Shown here piece by piece: positions 1-9,495 of a stretch of 64,000 nucleotides of DNA (positions are counted from its first letter, which is position 1; each line of letters starts with the position of its first letter). Under the pieces are notes generated by a model. The model ran no database searches. It saw only the letters and a list, made by a program, of their open reading frames with translations, and had not been told where the DNA came from. Origin of the DNA: Sphingobacteriaceae bacterium. Its GTDB lineage: Bacteria; Bacteroidota; Bacteroidia; Sphingobacteriales; Sphingobacteriaceae. A program made the position numbers and the translations under genes. The stretch covers positions 1-64,000 of the forward strand of contig JAGIAD010000015.1 of the NCBI GenBank assembly GCA_017745075.1, in the 5' to 3' direction.

Positions 1-48
1 TACCGAATTACTAAACCTTTACAGCAATGACGTATTTTTTAATAACAA

Positions 49-82
49 AAAATCCCGTTCTGAATAAACAAAACGGGATTAA
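49..82 (-). terminator. Terminator of the aconitase gene
   Basis: Inverted repeat AATCCCGTT / AACGGGATT around a short A/T loop. Read on the minus strand it follows the aconitase stop codon and ends in a run of T, as an intrinsic terminator does. Confidence 0.75.
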
Positions 83-91
83 TAATTTACA

Positions 92-127
92 TCCAAACTT
101 CGGGTTTCCGACTCTGGACTTCCGACT
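92..127. repeat. Degenerate CTTCCGACT-type spacer repeat
   Basis: Short imperfect units related to CTTCGGGTTTCCGACT and GGACTTCCGACT fill the gap between the terminator and the aconitase stop codon. It resembles the other word-like spacer repeats at 9419, 15606 and 33885, though with different words. No function is visible. Confidence 0.4.
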
Positions 128-129
128 AT

Positions 130-2409
130 TTAAAGCGCTGCCTTTGCTGCTGCTTCGGCCCTGATGATGTTTAATGCACCACCAGCTTTAAACCAGTCTA
201 TTTGCTGTGCATTATAACTGTGATTAACCGGAAACTGCTCAGTAGTACCATCTGCATGGTGCAATACCAATGTTAATGGTTTATCAGAAGTAAACTCAGT
301 TAAGCCTAAAATGTCAATCGTATCGTCTTCTAAAATTTTATCGTAATCATCTTTATCGGCGAAAGTTAAGGCCAGCATACCTTGTTTCTTAAGGTTGGTT
401 TCGTGGATACGGGCAAAAGATTTTACCAATACCGCACGTACACCCAGATGGCGTGGCTCCATAGCAGCGTGCTCGCGTGATGAGCCTTCGCCATAGTTTT
501 CATCGCCCACTACAATAGAGCCTAAACCTGCCGCTTTGTAATCGCGTTGTGTAGCCGGAACAGGACCGTACTCGCCAGTTAATTCATTTTTAATCGTATC
601 GGTTTTATCGTTAAAATAGTTTACCGCCCCAATTAACATGTTATTGGAAATATTATCTAGGTGACCACGGAATTTCAACCAAGGGCCAGCCATCGAAATA
701 TGGTCGGTAGTACATTTACCTTTTACCTTAATCAATAGTTTTAAGCCTTTAAGGTCGGTACCTTCCCATGGGGCAAACGGATCTAACAATTGTAAACGGT
801 GAGAAGTAGGAGAAACTAAAACCTGTACCTTTGAACCATCGGCAGCCGGCGCCTGAAAACCTGCATCTTCTACAGCGAAACCTTTGGTAGGTAGTTCGTA
901 ACCGGTAGGAGGATCTAATTTAACCTGCTCACCTTTATCGTTGGTTAAGGTATCTGTTAATGGGTTAAACCCTAAATTGCCGGAAATGGCAATGGCAGCA
1001 ACCATTTCTGGTGAAGCCACGAAAGCATATGTATTTGGGTTGCCATCGGCACGTTTGGCAAAGTTTCTGTTAAACGAGTGTACAATGGTGTTTTTTTCTG
1101 CTTTTTCTGCACCGGTGCGGTCCCACATACCAATACATGGGCCACAGGCATTGGTAAAGATGGTAGCGTTTAAGTCCTGGAAGGTTTTTAAATAACCATC
1201 GCGATCGGCGGTATAACGTACCTGCTCAGAACCCGGGTTAATACCAAATTCAGCTTTTGTTACCAAACCCTTGGCAATAGCCTGTTTGGCAATAGAGGCT
1301 GCTCTCGATAAATCTTCGTAAGATGAGTTGGTGCAGGAACCAATTAATCCCCATTCTACTTTTATTGGCCAGCCATTTTTTTCTGCCTCAGTTTTCATTT
1401 GCGAAACCGGAGTAGCCAAATCTGGTGTAAAAGGGCCATTTAAATAAGGTTCTAAAGTATCTAAATCGATCTCAATAACCTGATCGAAGTAGCTTTCAGG
1501 ATCAGCATAAACTTCAGGGTCGCCGGTTAAATAAGCTGCAATTTTATTGGCTTCATCAGCTACTTCATTTCTGTTGGTCGCGCGTAAGTAACGTTCCATA
1601 CTTTCGTCATAACCAAATGTAGAAGTGGTTGCACCAATTTCGGCACCCATATTACAAATGGTGCCTTTACCTGTACAGCTCATTGAAGTAGCACCATCGC
1701 CAAAATACTCTACAATAGCACCGGTACCGCCTTTTACTGTTAAAATACCGGCAACCTTCAGGATCACATCTTTTGCAGCAGTCCAGCCGTTTAATTTACC
1801 GGTTAATTTTACCCCAATTAACTTAGGGAATTTAAGCTCCCAAGGTAAACCTGCCATTACATCGCAGGCATCGGCACCACCAACGCCAATGGCCACCATA
1901 CCTAAACCCCCGGCATTTACCGTGTGTGAGTCGGTACCAATCATCATTCCGCCTGGGAAAGCATAGTTTTCTAAAACAACCTGGTGGATAATACCTGCTC
2001 CGGGTTTCCAGAAACCAATACCATATTTGTTGGATACGGATGACAGGAAATCAAAAACTTCTGCACTCTCTGTTTTGGCATGAGGTAAATCTATAGCAGC
2101 ACCTTCTTTAGCCGTAATTAAGTGGTCGCAATGCACAGTAGATGGAACTGCAACCTTAGGACGGCCTGCTTGCATAAACTGTAACAACGCCATCTGTGCC
2201 GTTGCATCCTGCATCGCTACACGATCGGGTGCAAAATCAACATAGTCAGATCCACGTTTAAACGCCGTTTTAGGATCTCCATCCCAAAGGTGTGCATACA
2301 ATATTTTTTCAGATAGGGTTAAAGGCCTGCCCACAACTTTACGCGCAGCCTCAACGCGGCTACCAAAGTTTGCATAAACCTTTTTAATCATGTCTATATC
2401 AAAAGCCAT
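130..2409 (-). CDS. acn: Aconitate hydratase, mitochondrial/AcnA-like type
   Basis: Isomerises citrate and isocitrate in the TCA cycle with a [4Fe-4S] cluster, in the cytoplasm. The 759 residues match the mitochondrial-type aconitase length. Cluster ligands are Cys359 in GSCTNSS and Cys422/Cys425 in ACGPCIG. The substrate-loop motif GTDSHTVNAGGLG lies near residues 158-170, and the C-terminal swivel domain carries GDENYGEGSSREHAA. The ATG at 2409 gives the normal N-terminus MAFDIDMIKKVY. It lies 195 bp downstream of acnB with a terminator between them, so it is probably transcribed separately. Family certain; AcnA versus mitochondrial subclass is a naming choice. Confidence 0.96.
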   Translation of the reverse strand: MAFDIDMIKKVYANFGSRVEAARKVVGRPLTLSEKILYAHLWDGDPKTAFKRGSDYVDFAPDRVAMQDATAQMALLQFMQAGRPKVAVPSTVHCDHLITAKEGAAIDLPHAKTESAEVFDFLSSVSNKYGIGFWKPGAGIIHQVVLENYAFPGGMMIGTDSHTVNAGGLGMVAIGVGGADACDVMAGLPWELKFPKLIGVKLTGKLNGWTAAKDVILKVAGILTVKGGTGAIVEYFGDGATSMSCTGKGTICNMGAEIGATTSTFGYDESMERYLRATNRNEVADEANKIAAYLTGDPEVYADPESYFDQVIEIDLDTLEPYLNGPFTPDLATPVSQMKTEAEKNGWPIKVEWGLIGSCTNSSYEDLSRAASIAKQAIAKGLVTKAEFGINPGSEQVRYTADRDGYLKTFQDLNATIFTNACGPCIGMWDRTGAEKAEKNTIVHSFNRNFAKRADGNPNTYAFVASPEMVAAIAISGNLGFNPLTDTLTNDKGEQVKLDPPTGYELPTKGFAVEDAGFQAPAADGSKVQVLVSPTSHRLQLLDPFAPWEGTDLKGLKLLIKVKGKCTTDHISMAGPWLKFRGHLDNISNNMLIGAVNYFNDKTDTIKNELTGEYGPVPATQRDYKAAGLGSIVVGDENYGEGSSREHAAMEPRHLGVRAVLVKSFARIHETNLKKQGMLALTFADKDDYDKILEDDTIDILGLTEFTSDKPLTLVLHHADGTTEQFPVNHSYNAQQIDWFKAGGALNIIRAEAAAKAAL

Positions 2410-2529
2410 ATTTTAATTTTTTATAATTATTATCAATAAGGTATTATCTAAAGTAAACAATTTTAAACACAGTTATTTTTAAGATTTGTCATAATATGTT
2501 ATTTAAAACCATTCTACCCAAATTTTTTG

Positions 2530-2568
2530 GATAAAAAGAAAAGGCTACCTGATATCTCGGATAGCCTC
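2530..2568 (-). terminator. Terminator of acnB
   Basis: Stem GGCTAYC / GRTAGCC around GAGATATC, followed on the minus strand by TTTTCTTTTT. It is placed just past the acnB stop codon, separating acnB from the next aconitase. Confidence 0.75.
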
Positions 2569-2604
2569 TTCTATTGCTTAACAAATAATATCTTTTTTTG
2601 TTTA

Positions 2605-5370
2605 CTATTGTTTTGTAGAGATAGGGGTAAACTTGGTTAAGTTAATGCCTTCTACTGCTACTTTATATTCTTCGATGCTTGGAATACGACCTAAGATAGC
2701 TGAAAGAACCACTACCGGTGTAGATGCCAATAAAGACTCTCCTTTCTTACCATCCCTGTCTTCTACCACGCGCCCCTGGAACAAGCGGGTAGAAGTAGCC
2801 ATCACCGTATCGCCTTTGGCGGCTTTCTCCTGGTTACCCATACACAAGTTACAACCCGGACGTTCTAAATACATGATGTTTTCATATTCAGTACGGGCTA
2901 CGCTTTTAGGTAATGCATCGCTGAACTCAAATCCCGAGTATTTTTGCAGGTATTCCCAGTCGCCTTCTGCTTTCAATTCATCAATGATATTGTAAGTAGG
3001 AGCGGCTACAACCAATGGTGCTTTAAATTCAACTTTACCGGCTTGGTTCTCAACATTTTTCAATAATTGAGAAACGATTTTTAAATCGTCTTTATGTACC
3101 ATGCAAGAACCGACGAAACCAAGGTCTACTTTTTTATCACCACCGTAGTAAGTTAAATCCCTAATGGTATCGTGCGTATAACGTTTAGAAACATCAACAT
3201 TGTTCACATCCGGATCGGCAATCATAGGCTCGTTGATTAAATCGAGGTCAATCACCACTTCTGCATAGTATTTGGCATTGTCGTCTGGTGTTAAGGCAGG
3301 CTTAATGCCTGTTTTAATTTCCTCAATACGTTTGTTTGCCTTGTTGATCAATCCCTGAAGCACCTGGTTATGGTTGTCCATACCTTTATCGATCATGATC
3401 TGGATACGGTTTTTAGCAATTTCAAGCGATTGGATTAAGGTATCATCCTGAGAAATACAGATAGAGGCTTTTGCTTTCATCTCTGCAGTCCAGTCGGTAA
3501 AGGTAAAGGCCTGGTCGGCGAGTAAAGTGCCGATGTGCACCTCGATGATACGGCCCTGGAATACGTTTTCGCCATCAAACTGCTGCAACATTTGCAATTG
3601 CGTAGCATGAACCACATCACGGAAATCCATATGTTCTTTCATCGTGCCTTTGAAGGTTACTTTTACCGATTCAGGAATAGGCATAGAAGCCTCTCCGGTG
3701 GCCAATGCCAATGCCACAGTACCAGAATCAGCACCGAAAGCGACACCTTTTGACATACGGGTATGTGAATCGCCACCAATGATGATTGCCCATTCATCAA
3801 TAGTAATATCGTTCAAAACTTTATGAATAACATCAGTCATAGAATGATACTGTCCTTTAGGGTCGCGGGCAGTAATCACACCGAAATCATTCATGAATTT
3901 CATCAGCTTAGGGATATTGGCCTGTGCTTTTTTATCCCAAACAGATGCGGTGTGGCAGCCTGACTGGTAAGCGCCATCAACAATCGGCGAAATCACCGTG
4001 GCAGCCATTGCCTCTAACTCCTGTGCGGTCATTAAACCGGTAGTATCTTGCGAGCCTACAATGTTTACTTCTACACGGACATCAGAACCAGCATGTAGCA
4101 CCTTACCAGGTGTTAAACCTACTGCATTTCTGTTGAATATTTTTTCTACTGCTGTTAAACCCTGGCCTTCAATAGAAACTTCTTTAGCCGGAGCAAATAC
4201 AACCGGAGTTTCGATGCCTAAAGTTTTGGCCGCAAATGTTTGGATTTTTTTACCAAATACGATGGCGTAAGAACCGCCAGCTTTGATAAACTCCATTTTT
4301 TGAGGTGTTAATGCTTTCGAAATATCGATCAGCTCCTGATCTCCCTTATATAATTTTTTGGTTTTGGTATTAATGGTGAGCACAGTTCCAGTTTCTACCG
4401 AATATACTTCTTCTAAAACCGGTTCGTCGTTTTCATTGCGGATAACATTGCCGTTTTCGTCAGTTTTCTTTACCCAGTTTTTGAGGTCGATACCAATACC
4501 GCCGGTTACATCAACGGTAGTTAAGAAAATTGGCGAAATACCATTGGTACCACCTACAATTGGTGCAATGTTAACAAATGGAACATACGGACTGGATTGT
4601 TTACCTGTCCAGAGGGCCACATTGTTTACACCCGACATACGCGAAGAACCTACACCCATGGTACCTTTTTCGGCCACGAGCATTACACTTTTATCAGGAT
4701 GCTGAGCCTGAAGGTCTCTGATTGCCTGTTGCGCCTCTGGTGTGATCATGCATTTACCGTGTAATTCGCGGTCGGAGCGTGAGTGCGCCTGGTTACCCGG
4801 AGACAATAAATCGGTAGAAATATCGCCGATACCAGCAATAAAGGTTACTACCTTAATTTCTTCGGCAACCTCAGGTAATTCAGTAAAGAATTCGGCTTTG
4901 GCGTAACTTTCTAATATTTCTTTTGCAATGGCATTGCCATTAATGTAAGATTCCTTTAAACGATCAGTATCTACATCGTATAAGAAAACCTGTGTTTTAA
5001 GAACATTTGCAGCTTTTTTAGCTTTATCGCCATTATCAGCCAGCGCAATATCCAATAAAACTTTAATAGAAGGACCACCCTTCATGTGCGATAACAGTTC
5101 GAAAGCAAAATCGGGTGTAATTTCTGCAACGACCGTTTCGCCTGCGATAATCTCTTTTAAGAACTGGGCTTTAACGCCCGCTGCAGCTGTGGTACCCGGC
5201 AGGGTGTTGTATATGAAAAAATTAACCGCATCTGCCCGGTTAAAATTATTTACATTTTTGATCTGATCGATGATTTCGCTCAACAATTCAGCGCTGTCAA
5301 TAGGTTTAGGATGAAGACCCTGATTTTTTCGTTCTTCAATTTCCTGGATATAATCGTTATAAATACTCAT
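2605..5370 (-). CDS. acnB: Bifunctional aconitate hydratase 2 / 2-methylisocitrate dehydratase
   Basis: AcnB-type aconitase of 921 residues. It interconverts citrate and isocitrate and, in the family, hydrates 2-methylaconitate in propionate catabolism. The domain order is that of AcnB: an N-terminal HEAT-like region, then the swivel domain, then the cluster-binding core. Likely [4Fe-4S] ligands are Cys756 (FVGSCMVHKDD), Cys840 and Cys843 (RPGCNLCMGN). The family is usually somewhat shorter (E. coli about 865); the extra length seems to lie in insertions around residues 300-350 and 640-700. The start at 5370 gives MSIYNDYIQEIEERK, typical of AcnB. It is followed on the same strand by a second, unrelated aconitase. 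Confidence 0.96.
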   Translation of the reverse strand: MSIYNDYIQEIEERKNQGLHPKPIDSAELLSEIIDQIKNVNNFNRADAVNFFIYNTLPGTTAAAGVKAQFLKEIIAGETVVAEITPDFAFELLSHMKGGPSIKVLLDIALADNGDKAKKAANVLKTQVFLYDVDTDRLKESYINGNAIAKEILESYAKAEFFTELPEVAEEIKVVTFIAGIGDISTDLLSPGNQAHSRSDRELHGKCMITPEAQQAIRDLQAQHPDKSVMLVAEKGTMGVGSSRMSGVNNVALWTGKQSSPYVPFVNIAPIVGGTNGISPIFLTTVDVTGGIGIDLKNWVKKTDENGNVIRNENDEPVLEEVYSVETGTVLTINTKTKKLYKGDQELIDISKALTPQKMEFIKAGGSYAIVFGKKIQTFAAKTLGIETPVVFAPAKEVSIEGQGLTAVEKIFNRNAVGLTPGKVLHAGSDVRVEVNIVGSQDTTGLMTAQELEAMAATVISPIVDGAYQSGCHTASVWDKKAQANIPKLMKFMNDFGVITARDPKGQYHSMTDVIHKVLNDITIDEWAIIIGGDSHTRMSKGVAFGADSGTVALALATGEASMPIPESVKVTFKGTMKEHMDFRDVVHATQLQMLQQFDGENVFQGRIIEVHIGTLLADQAFTFTDWTAEMKAKASICISQDDTLIQSLEIAKNRIQIMIDKGMDNHNQVLQGLINKANKRIEEIKTGIKPALTPDDNAKYYAEVVIDLDLINEPMIADPDVNNVDVSKRYTHDTIRDLTYYGGDKKVDLGFVGSCMVHKDDLKIVSQLLKNVENQAGKVEFKAPLVVAAPTYNIIDELKAEGDWEYLQKYSGFEFSDALPKSVARTEYENIMYLERPGCNLCMGNQEKAAKGDTVMATSTRLFQGRVVEDRDGKKGESLLASTPVVVLSAILGRIPSIEEYKVAVEGINLTKFTPISTKQ

Positions 5371-5541
5371 CTTGCTATTTATTCTTTTTTCGCGAAGTTT
5401 TGCGTAATAAAATACGCCTTTCCAAAAGAATATTATTATTTGTGATTAATTTGTGGTTATCAACTCAAAAAAATGAATTTTTGGATAAAACAAAAATAGC
5501 AAAAAGCAAGCTTTAAATGGAATTTAAGCGGGTAATTACAT

Positions 5542-5562
5542 AATTTAGAATTGTTCTAAATT
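5542..5562. promoter_or_regulatory. Palindrome AATTTAGAA-TTG-TTCTAAATT in the acnB upstream region
   Basis: Perfect 9 bp inverted repeat with a 3 bp centre, 172 bp upstream of the acnB start. Geometry fits a dimeric repressor or activator site, but the regulator is unknown and a chance A/T palindrome is possible. The rest of the 384 bp interval 5371-5754 is A/T-rich with no gene; it must hold the acnB promoter and the 3' end of the deacetylase transcript. Confidence 0.35.
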
Positions 5563-5754
5563 GTTGTTTTGACATTAATAGCTCATCATAAAATAATGTG
5601 TAATAATCTTATAATTTAAGAGAAAATGTACCTGATTACCTGTTCAATTCCGTACAGCTTTGTCCGTTTTTGAACAGCTGGAAATTAACGTTGGGCTAAA
5701 AATCTGTTTTTTTGCTGGTTACGGTAAGGCCAATGAGTTATGGCATAACAATGG

Positions 5755-6423
5755 CTAAAGCGTAGCGAAAGTAAAACCTTTATCGGTAAAATAGGCTAAA
5801 ACCTTTGGAAGTGTATATGCTAAACGGTCAAATGCTTTTAAACTATCGTGAAAAACAATTATAGATCCATTTTCGGTATGTTTAATCACATTTTGATAAC
5901 ATTTTTCTGGCGAAAGATTAATGTCGAAATCGCCGCTGAGCACATCCCACATTATAATTTGCAGTTGGGAGTTTTCAGTTTTTAGTTTGGTGTTATTTGG
6001 CGTTTTAAATTCCGGGCCCCAAACTCCAAGCTTCAAGCTACGAATCTGGCTTTTTTTAATCCGCCCGTAGGGTGGACGAAACAGATTTGTTTGCGTAAGT
6101 TCCTGGCATTTTAGCGTGTTTTCGAGGTAGGTTTTATCATCGGTTTTCCATCCTTTTAGGTGGTTGAAAGTGTGATTCCCAATGGCGTGTCCGTCGGCTT
6201 TTACACGTTCAAAAACCTCTGGGTGTTTAACAATATTATCGCCAATGCAAAAAAATGTAGCTTTAGCATTAAAGACTTTTAAAGTTTTTAATACAAAATC
6301 TGTAACATTGGGTATAGGTCCATCGTCAAAGGTGAGATAAATAACTTTTTCGGTGCGGGATTTATTCCATAACAGTGATGGATAATACCATTTAAGCAGA
6401 AGCGGTGATTTGATCAGGTACAT
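5755..6423 (-). CDS. Polysaccharide deacetylase family protein (NodB homology domain)
   Basis: Carbohydrate esterase 4 type enzyme that removes N- or O-acetyl groups from a polysaccharide or peptidoglycan; the substrate cannot be told from sequence. NodB motifs are complete: TFDDGP at 31-36 (catalytic Asp and metal Asp), GNHTFNH at 82-88 (two metal His), RPPYG at 116-120, and FHDS near 192 (catalytic His). At 222 residues it is little more than the catalytic domain. The N-terminus (SPLLLKWYYPSLLW) is only weakly hydrophobic, so a cleaved signal peptide is not evident. Divergent from the TolC-like gene, with 73 bp between starts. Confidence 0.9.
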   Translation of the reverse strand: MYLIKSPLLLKWYYPSLLWNKSRTEKVIYLTFDDGPIPNVTDFVLKTLKVFNAKATFFCIGDNIVKHPEVFERVKADGHAIGNHTFNHLKGWKTDDKTYLENTLKCQELTQTNLFRPPYGRIKKSQIRSLKLGVWGPEFKTPNNTKLKTENSQLQIIMWDVLSGDFDINLSPEKCYQNVIKHTENGSIIVFHDSLKAFDRLAYTLPKVLAYFTDKGFTFATL

Positions 6424-6496
6424 TTAGAACCAAAGTTAGTAAATGCCTGAACAGATTGAAATTATTAAAGTTGTTTATATAGATTTGAAACAAATT

Positions 6497-7843
6497 ATGA
6501 AGATGTTTACCAAGAATAAGTTAATTACCGGATCTGCGTTATTAGTGGCATTAAGTTTTAGTCAGCAAATTAAGGCTCAAGAAGTGATCAGCATTCAACA
6601 AGCGGTCGAAAACACATTAAAAAACAATCTAAACATCAAACAGGCTGCATTTAATGCCGCACTTAGTGAAGAAAATGTGCGACAGTCTAAAAATGCCTTA
6701 TTACCGACTTTAAATGGCAGTGTTAACCAATCCATGCAATGGGGTAGAAGCCAGGTAACATCAGGTTTGTATCTAAACACTCAAAATTACAGTTTAAGTC
6801 CAAGCTTATCTGCCAGTTTGCTATTATTCGGAGGTGGAACTCAGCTTAACCAGATCAGGCAGAATAAGTTATTGCTGGCTGCAGATCAAACGAATGTAGA
6901 GAAAGTAAAAAATGACCTTATTCTACAGGTGGTAACTGCTTATCTGCAGGTTTTAAACAACCAGGATCAGGTTAAAGCTACCCAACAACAATTAGATGTT
7001 GCCAATTCTACTTTAAAAAGGGAACAGGCATTGTTAGATGTTGGTAACAAAACTTTAGCCGATATTTCACAGGCCAAATCGCAAGCGGCAACCGCTGAGC
7101 TTAACCTGACCAATGCACAGAATCAGCTAACTATATCTTATTTAACTTTAGGACAGTTAATGGAAATTCAGCCACCAATGACATTCAAGGTACAACCTCC
7201 ATTGGTTAACGAATTAAACAATATTCAGAACAATTATGTTCCAAGTGATATTTACAACCAGGCTTTAAACACCTTCCCTGACATCAAATTGGCAAATTTA
7301 AATACCAAGGCAGCAGAAAAAGCAATCGATGTTGCTAAGGGTAGCTATTATCCAAGGATTACATTTGGTGGTGGTTTAGGATCGTTCTATCAATACCAGT
7401 TTGCTTTCCCGGGGAACAATCCGTTTTTTAGTCAATTGTCTGACAACTTTGGTAAATCAATTAATATGGGTATTTCAGTCCCGATTTTTAATGGTTTTAC
7501 CGCCAGGTCAAATGTAAGAAAGGCTAAAATTGCATTCCAGCAACGCAAAACAGATGAGCAGCTCTCGAAGAATAACCTGATCAAAGTAATCAACCAGGCC
7601 GTAGCCGACTTAAACGCTGCACAAAGCAGGTATTCTTCTACCCAAAATGCTTTCCAGGCACAAAAAGATGCTTTTTATGTAATTGAGCAGCGTTATGCCG
7701 TGGGTTTGGTAAACTCTTTAGATTACAGTACTGCGCAGACCAATAGAAATAAAGCCGAAATAGATTTTATCTTAGCAAAATACGATTTACTGTTCCGTGC
7801 CAAAGTGATTGATTATTATTTAGGCAAACAGATTGTTTTTTAA
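6497..7843 (+). CDS. TolC family outer membrane efflux channel
   Basis: Outer membrane factor that forms the exit duct of a tripartite efflux or type I secretion system. The preferred start at 6497 gives MKMFTKNKLITGSALLVALSFS, a clear Sec signal peptide ending near QIKAQ. The open frame extends upstream to 6443, but that would bury the signal peptide. The mature protein has the two-fold repeated long-helix TolC layout: alanine- and glutamine-rich coiled coils near 60-95, 150-220 and 350-430, with beta segments between. Length 448 aa is normal. It is followed after 93 bp by an HlyD-type adaptor, almost certainly its partner. Confidence 0.92.
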   Translation: MKMFTKNKLITGSALLVALSFSQQIKAQEVISIQQAVENTLKNNLNIKQAAFNAALSEENVRQSKNALLPTLNGSVNQSMQWGRSQVTSGLYLNTQNYSLSPSLSASLLLFGGGTQLNQIRQNKLLLAADQTNVEKVKNDLILQVVTAYLQVLNNQDQVKATQQQLDVANSTLKREQALLDVGNKTLADISQAKSQAATAELNLTNAQNQLTISYLTLGQLMEIQPPMTFKVQPPLVNELNNIQNNYVPSDIYNQALNTFPDIKLANLNTKAAEKAIDVAKGSYYPRITFGGGLGSFYQYQFAFPGNNPFFSQLSDNFGKSINMGISVPIFNGFTARSNVRKAKIAFQQRKTDEQLSKNNLIKVINQAVADLNAAQSRYSSTQNAFQAQKDAFYVIEQRYAVGLVNSLDYSTAQTNRNKAEIDFILAKYDLLFRAKVIDYYLGKQIVF

Positions 7844-7936
7844 GATCAGAACTGAAAGCAAAGTGAATTAATATTAGAACCTTTCTTTACCGGGTTTACC
7901 TTGCAAATTAAACAAACGAAATACAATACATAAATT

Positions 7937-9268
7937 ATGAAACTGAAGCATATTATTATTACCGTAGTTGCGATTATAGCACTCCTGGTTATACTGAAAT
8001 TCGCTGGTGTAATCGGAGGCGATAAAACTGAAAAGGTAACTACAGAAAAAGCATCAGATAAAACTGTTGTGGAAACAGTTACAGCCAGTGGTAAAATCCA
8101 GCCAGAAACCGAGGTTAAATTAAGCTCGGAGGTATCAGGCGAGGTGGTAGAATTAAAAGTAAAGGAAGGCGATATTGTTAAGGCGGGGCAATTGCTTTGT
8201 AAAGTACGTCCGGATGTATTGCAATCGGGTTACGAAAGAACTGTGGCTACCTTTAACGCGCAGAAAGCCAGTGTAGCTGCAGCACAACAGCAACTCGCTC
8301 AAAACCAGGCAAACTTTGTAAATGCCGAAGCTACCTATAAACGTAATGTTGAACTTTTCAATAAAAAGGTAATTTCAGCTTCAGAGTTCGATTCGGCTAA
8401 AGCAGCTTTTTTAACCGCTAAGGCCAATTTAGCCAGTGCAAAAGAAAATGTAACCGGTGCCAAGTTTACTTTGGAGCAAACAGGTGCAAATGTGAAAGAA
8501 GCAGGCGCGAACTTAGCTAAAACAACCATTTACGCACCGGTTGATGGTGTTGTTTCTAAGTTATCAATCGAATTGGGCGACCGTATTTTGGGAACTTCGC
8601 AAATGGCCGGTACCGAAATTATGCGTATCTCTAACCTATCATCAATGGAAGTTAACGTTGATGTGAACGAAAACGATATCACCCGTGTTAAAGTAGGCGA
8701 TAAAGCTTCGATTGAAGTAGATGCCTTCTCGGACAAAAAGTTCAAAGGGGTAGTAACCGAAATTGCAAGTTCATCAACCGCTGTGGGTACTGCAGTATCT
8801 ACTTCGGTAGATCAGGTAACCAACTTCTCTGTAAAAATCAGGATCAGCGAAGAAATGGAAGGCAAACAGCGATCTATTTTCCGCCCGGGAATGTCGGCTA
8901 CGGTTGATATTGAAAGTGAATCGGTAACAGGCTTGGCCATTCCTATCCAGGCTGTATTTACTGACAGTGGAAAATCAGGCGAAAACCAGGGCAACCAGGA
9001 AAATACCGATAAACAAAAATCAAAACTGACTGATAAAAAGGTGAAGCAATTTGTTTATGCTTACGATGCTAAAACCAAAAAGGTTAAAAAGACAGAGGTA
9101 ACCACTGGCATCCAGAACGATCAGTTTATCATTGTAAAATCGGGTGTTAAAGCCGGCGACGAAATCGTAACCGGTCCGTATTCTGCCATTCAGAACAAAT
9201 TGAAAGATGGAATGATTGTAGAAAAAACATCTAAGGACAAATTGTTCAACAAAGACGCTAAGAAGTAG
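7937..9268 (+). CDS. HlyD/MacA-like periplasmic adaptor (membrane fusion protein)
   Basis: Bridges an inner-membrane exporter to the TolC-like channel. An N-terminal membrane anchor (residues 4-27) precedes a biotinyl-lipoyl-like half (VSGEVVELKVKEGDIVKAGQ, 70-90). A long alanine-rich helical hairpin (about 100-185) follows, then the second lipoyl half (IYAPVDGVVSKL), a beta-barrel and a C-terminal domain ending KSGVKAGDEIVTGPY. A charged Gln/Asn/Lys-rich linker (GKSGENQGNQENTDKQKSK, around 350-370) interrupts the C-terminal part. MacA-type adaptors normally sit beside a MacB ABC transporter. Here the next gene is gpsA, so the pump must be encoded elsewhere. Confidence 0.92.
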   Translation: MKLKHIIITVVAIIALLVILKFAGVIGGDKTEKVTTEKASDKTVVETVTASGKIQPETEVKLSSEVSGEVVELKVKEGDIVKAGQLLCKVRPDVLQSGYERTVATFNAQKASVAAAQQQLAQNQANFVNAEATYKRNVELFNKKVISASEFDSAKAAFLTAKANLASAKENVTGAKFTLEQTGANVKEAGANLAKTTIYAPVDGVVSKLSIELGDRILGTSQMAGTEIMRISNLSSMEVNVDVNENDITRVKVGDKASIEVDAFSDKKFKGVVTEIASSSTAVGTAVSTSVDQVTNFSVKIRISEEMEGKQRSIFRPGMSATVDIESESVTGLAIPIQAVFTDSGKSGENQGNQENTDKQKSKLTDKKVKQFVYAYDAKTKKVKKTEVTTGIQNDQFIIVKSGVKAGDEIVTGPYSAIQNKLKDGMIVEKTSKDKLFNKDAKK

Positions 9269-9287
9269 CCTTTTGAGGTGTAAGGTT

Positions 9288-9334
9288 AAAAGTGTGAGGT
9301 GTAGGGTTTTACCTGTTCGCCTCACACTTTTGTC
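9288..9334 (+). terminator. Hairpin after the adaptor gene
   Basis: Perfect 12 bp arms AAAAGTGTGAGG / CCTCACACTTTT around a 20 nt loop, 20 bp after the adaptor stop codon and ending in TTTT. Works as a terminator in either direction. Confidence 0.6.
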
Positions 9335-9418
9335 GTAAATATCTATAAGAAATAGTAACTTGCAGGCTTGAGATGTAAGATTTTATACATGAGATATGTT
9401 TCTCCAGTCTAAATATTA

Positions 9419-9487
9419 CACCTTTTACCTTAAGCTTTAGGACGTAAGACATCATACCTTATACCTTTAGCTTAAGCCTTATACCTC
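9419..9487. repeat. CCTT-type spacer repeat before gpsA
   Basis: A run of degenerate words such as ACCTTTTACCTTAAGC, CATCATACCTTATACC and TTTAGCTTAAGCC fills the 70 bp before gpsA. Similar arrays occur at 15606 and 33885, and the word CATCATACCT recurs at 38269-38278. The sequence directly upstream (GAGATGTAAGATTTTATACATGAGATATG) looks like the same kind of tract. Confidence 0.5.
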
Positions 9488-9495
9488 TTTAAAAT

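Noticed and set aside
941..1966. Open frames on the plus strand opposite the aconitase gene
   Set aside because: They are antisense shadows of a strongly conserved gene, and the translations show no domain or signal peptide.
6443..6496. Longer start for the TolC-like gene
   Set aside because: It would place 18 extra residues before a normal signal peptide.
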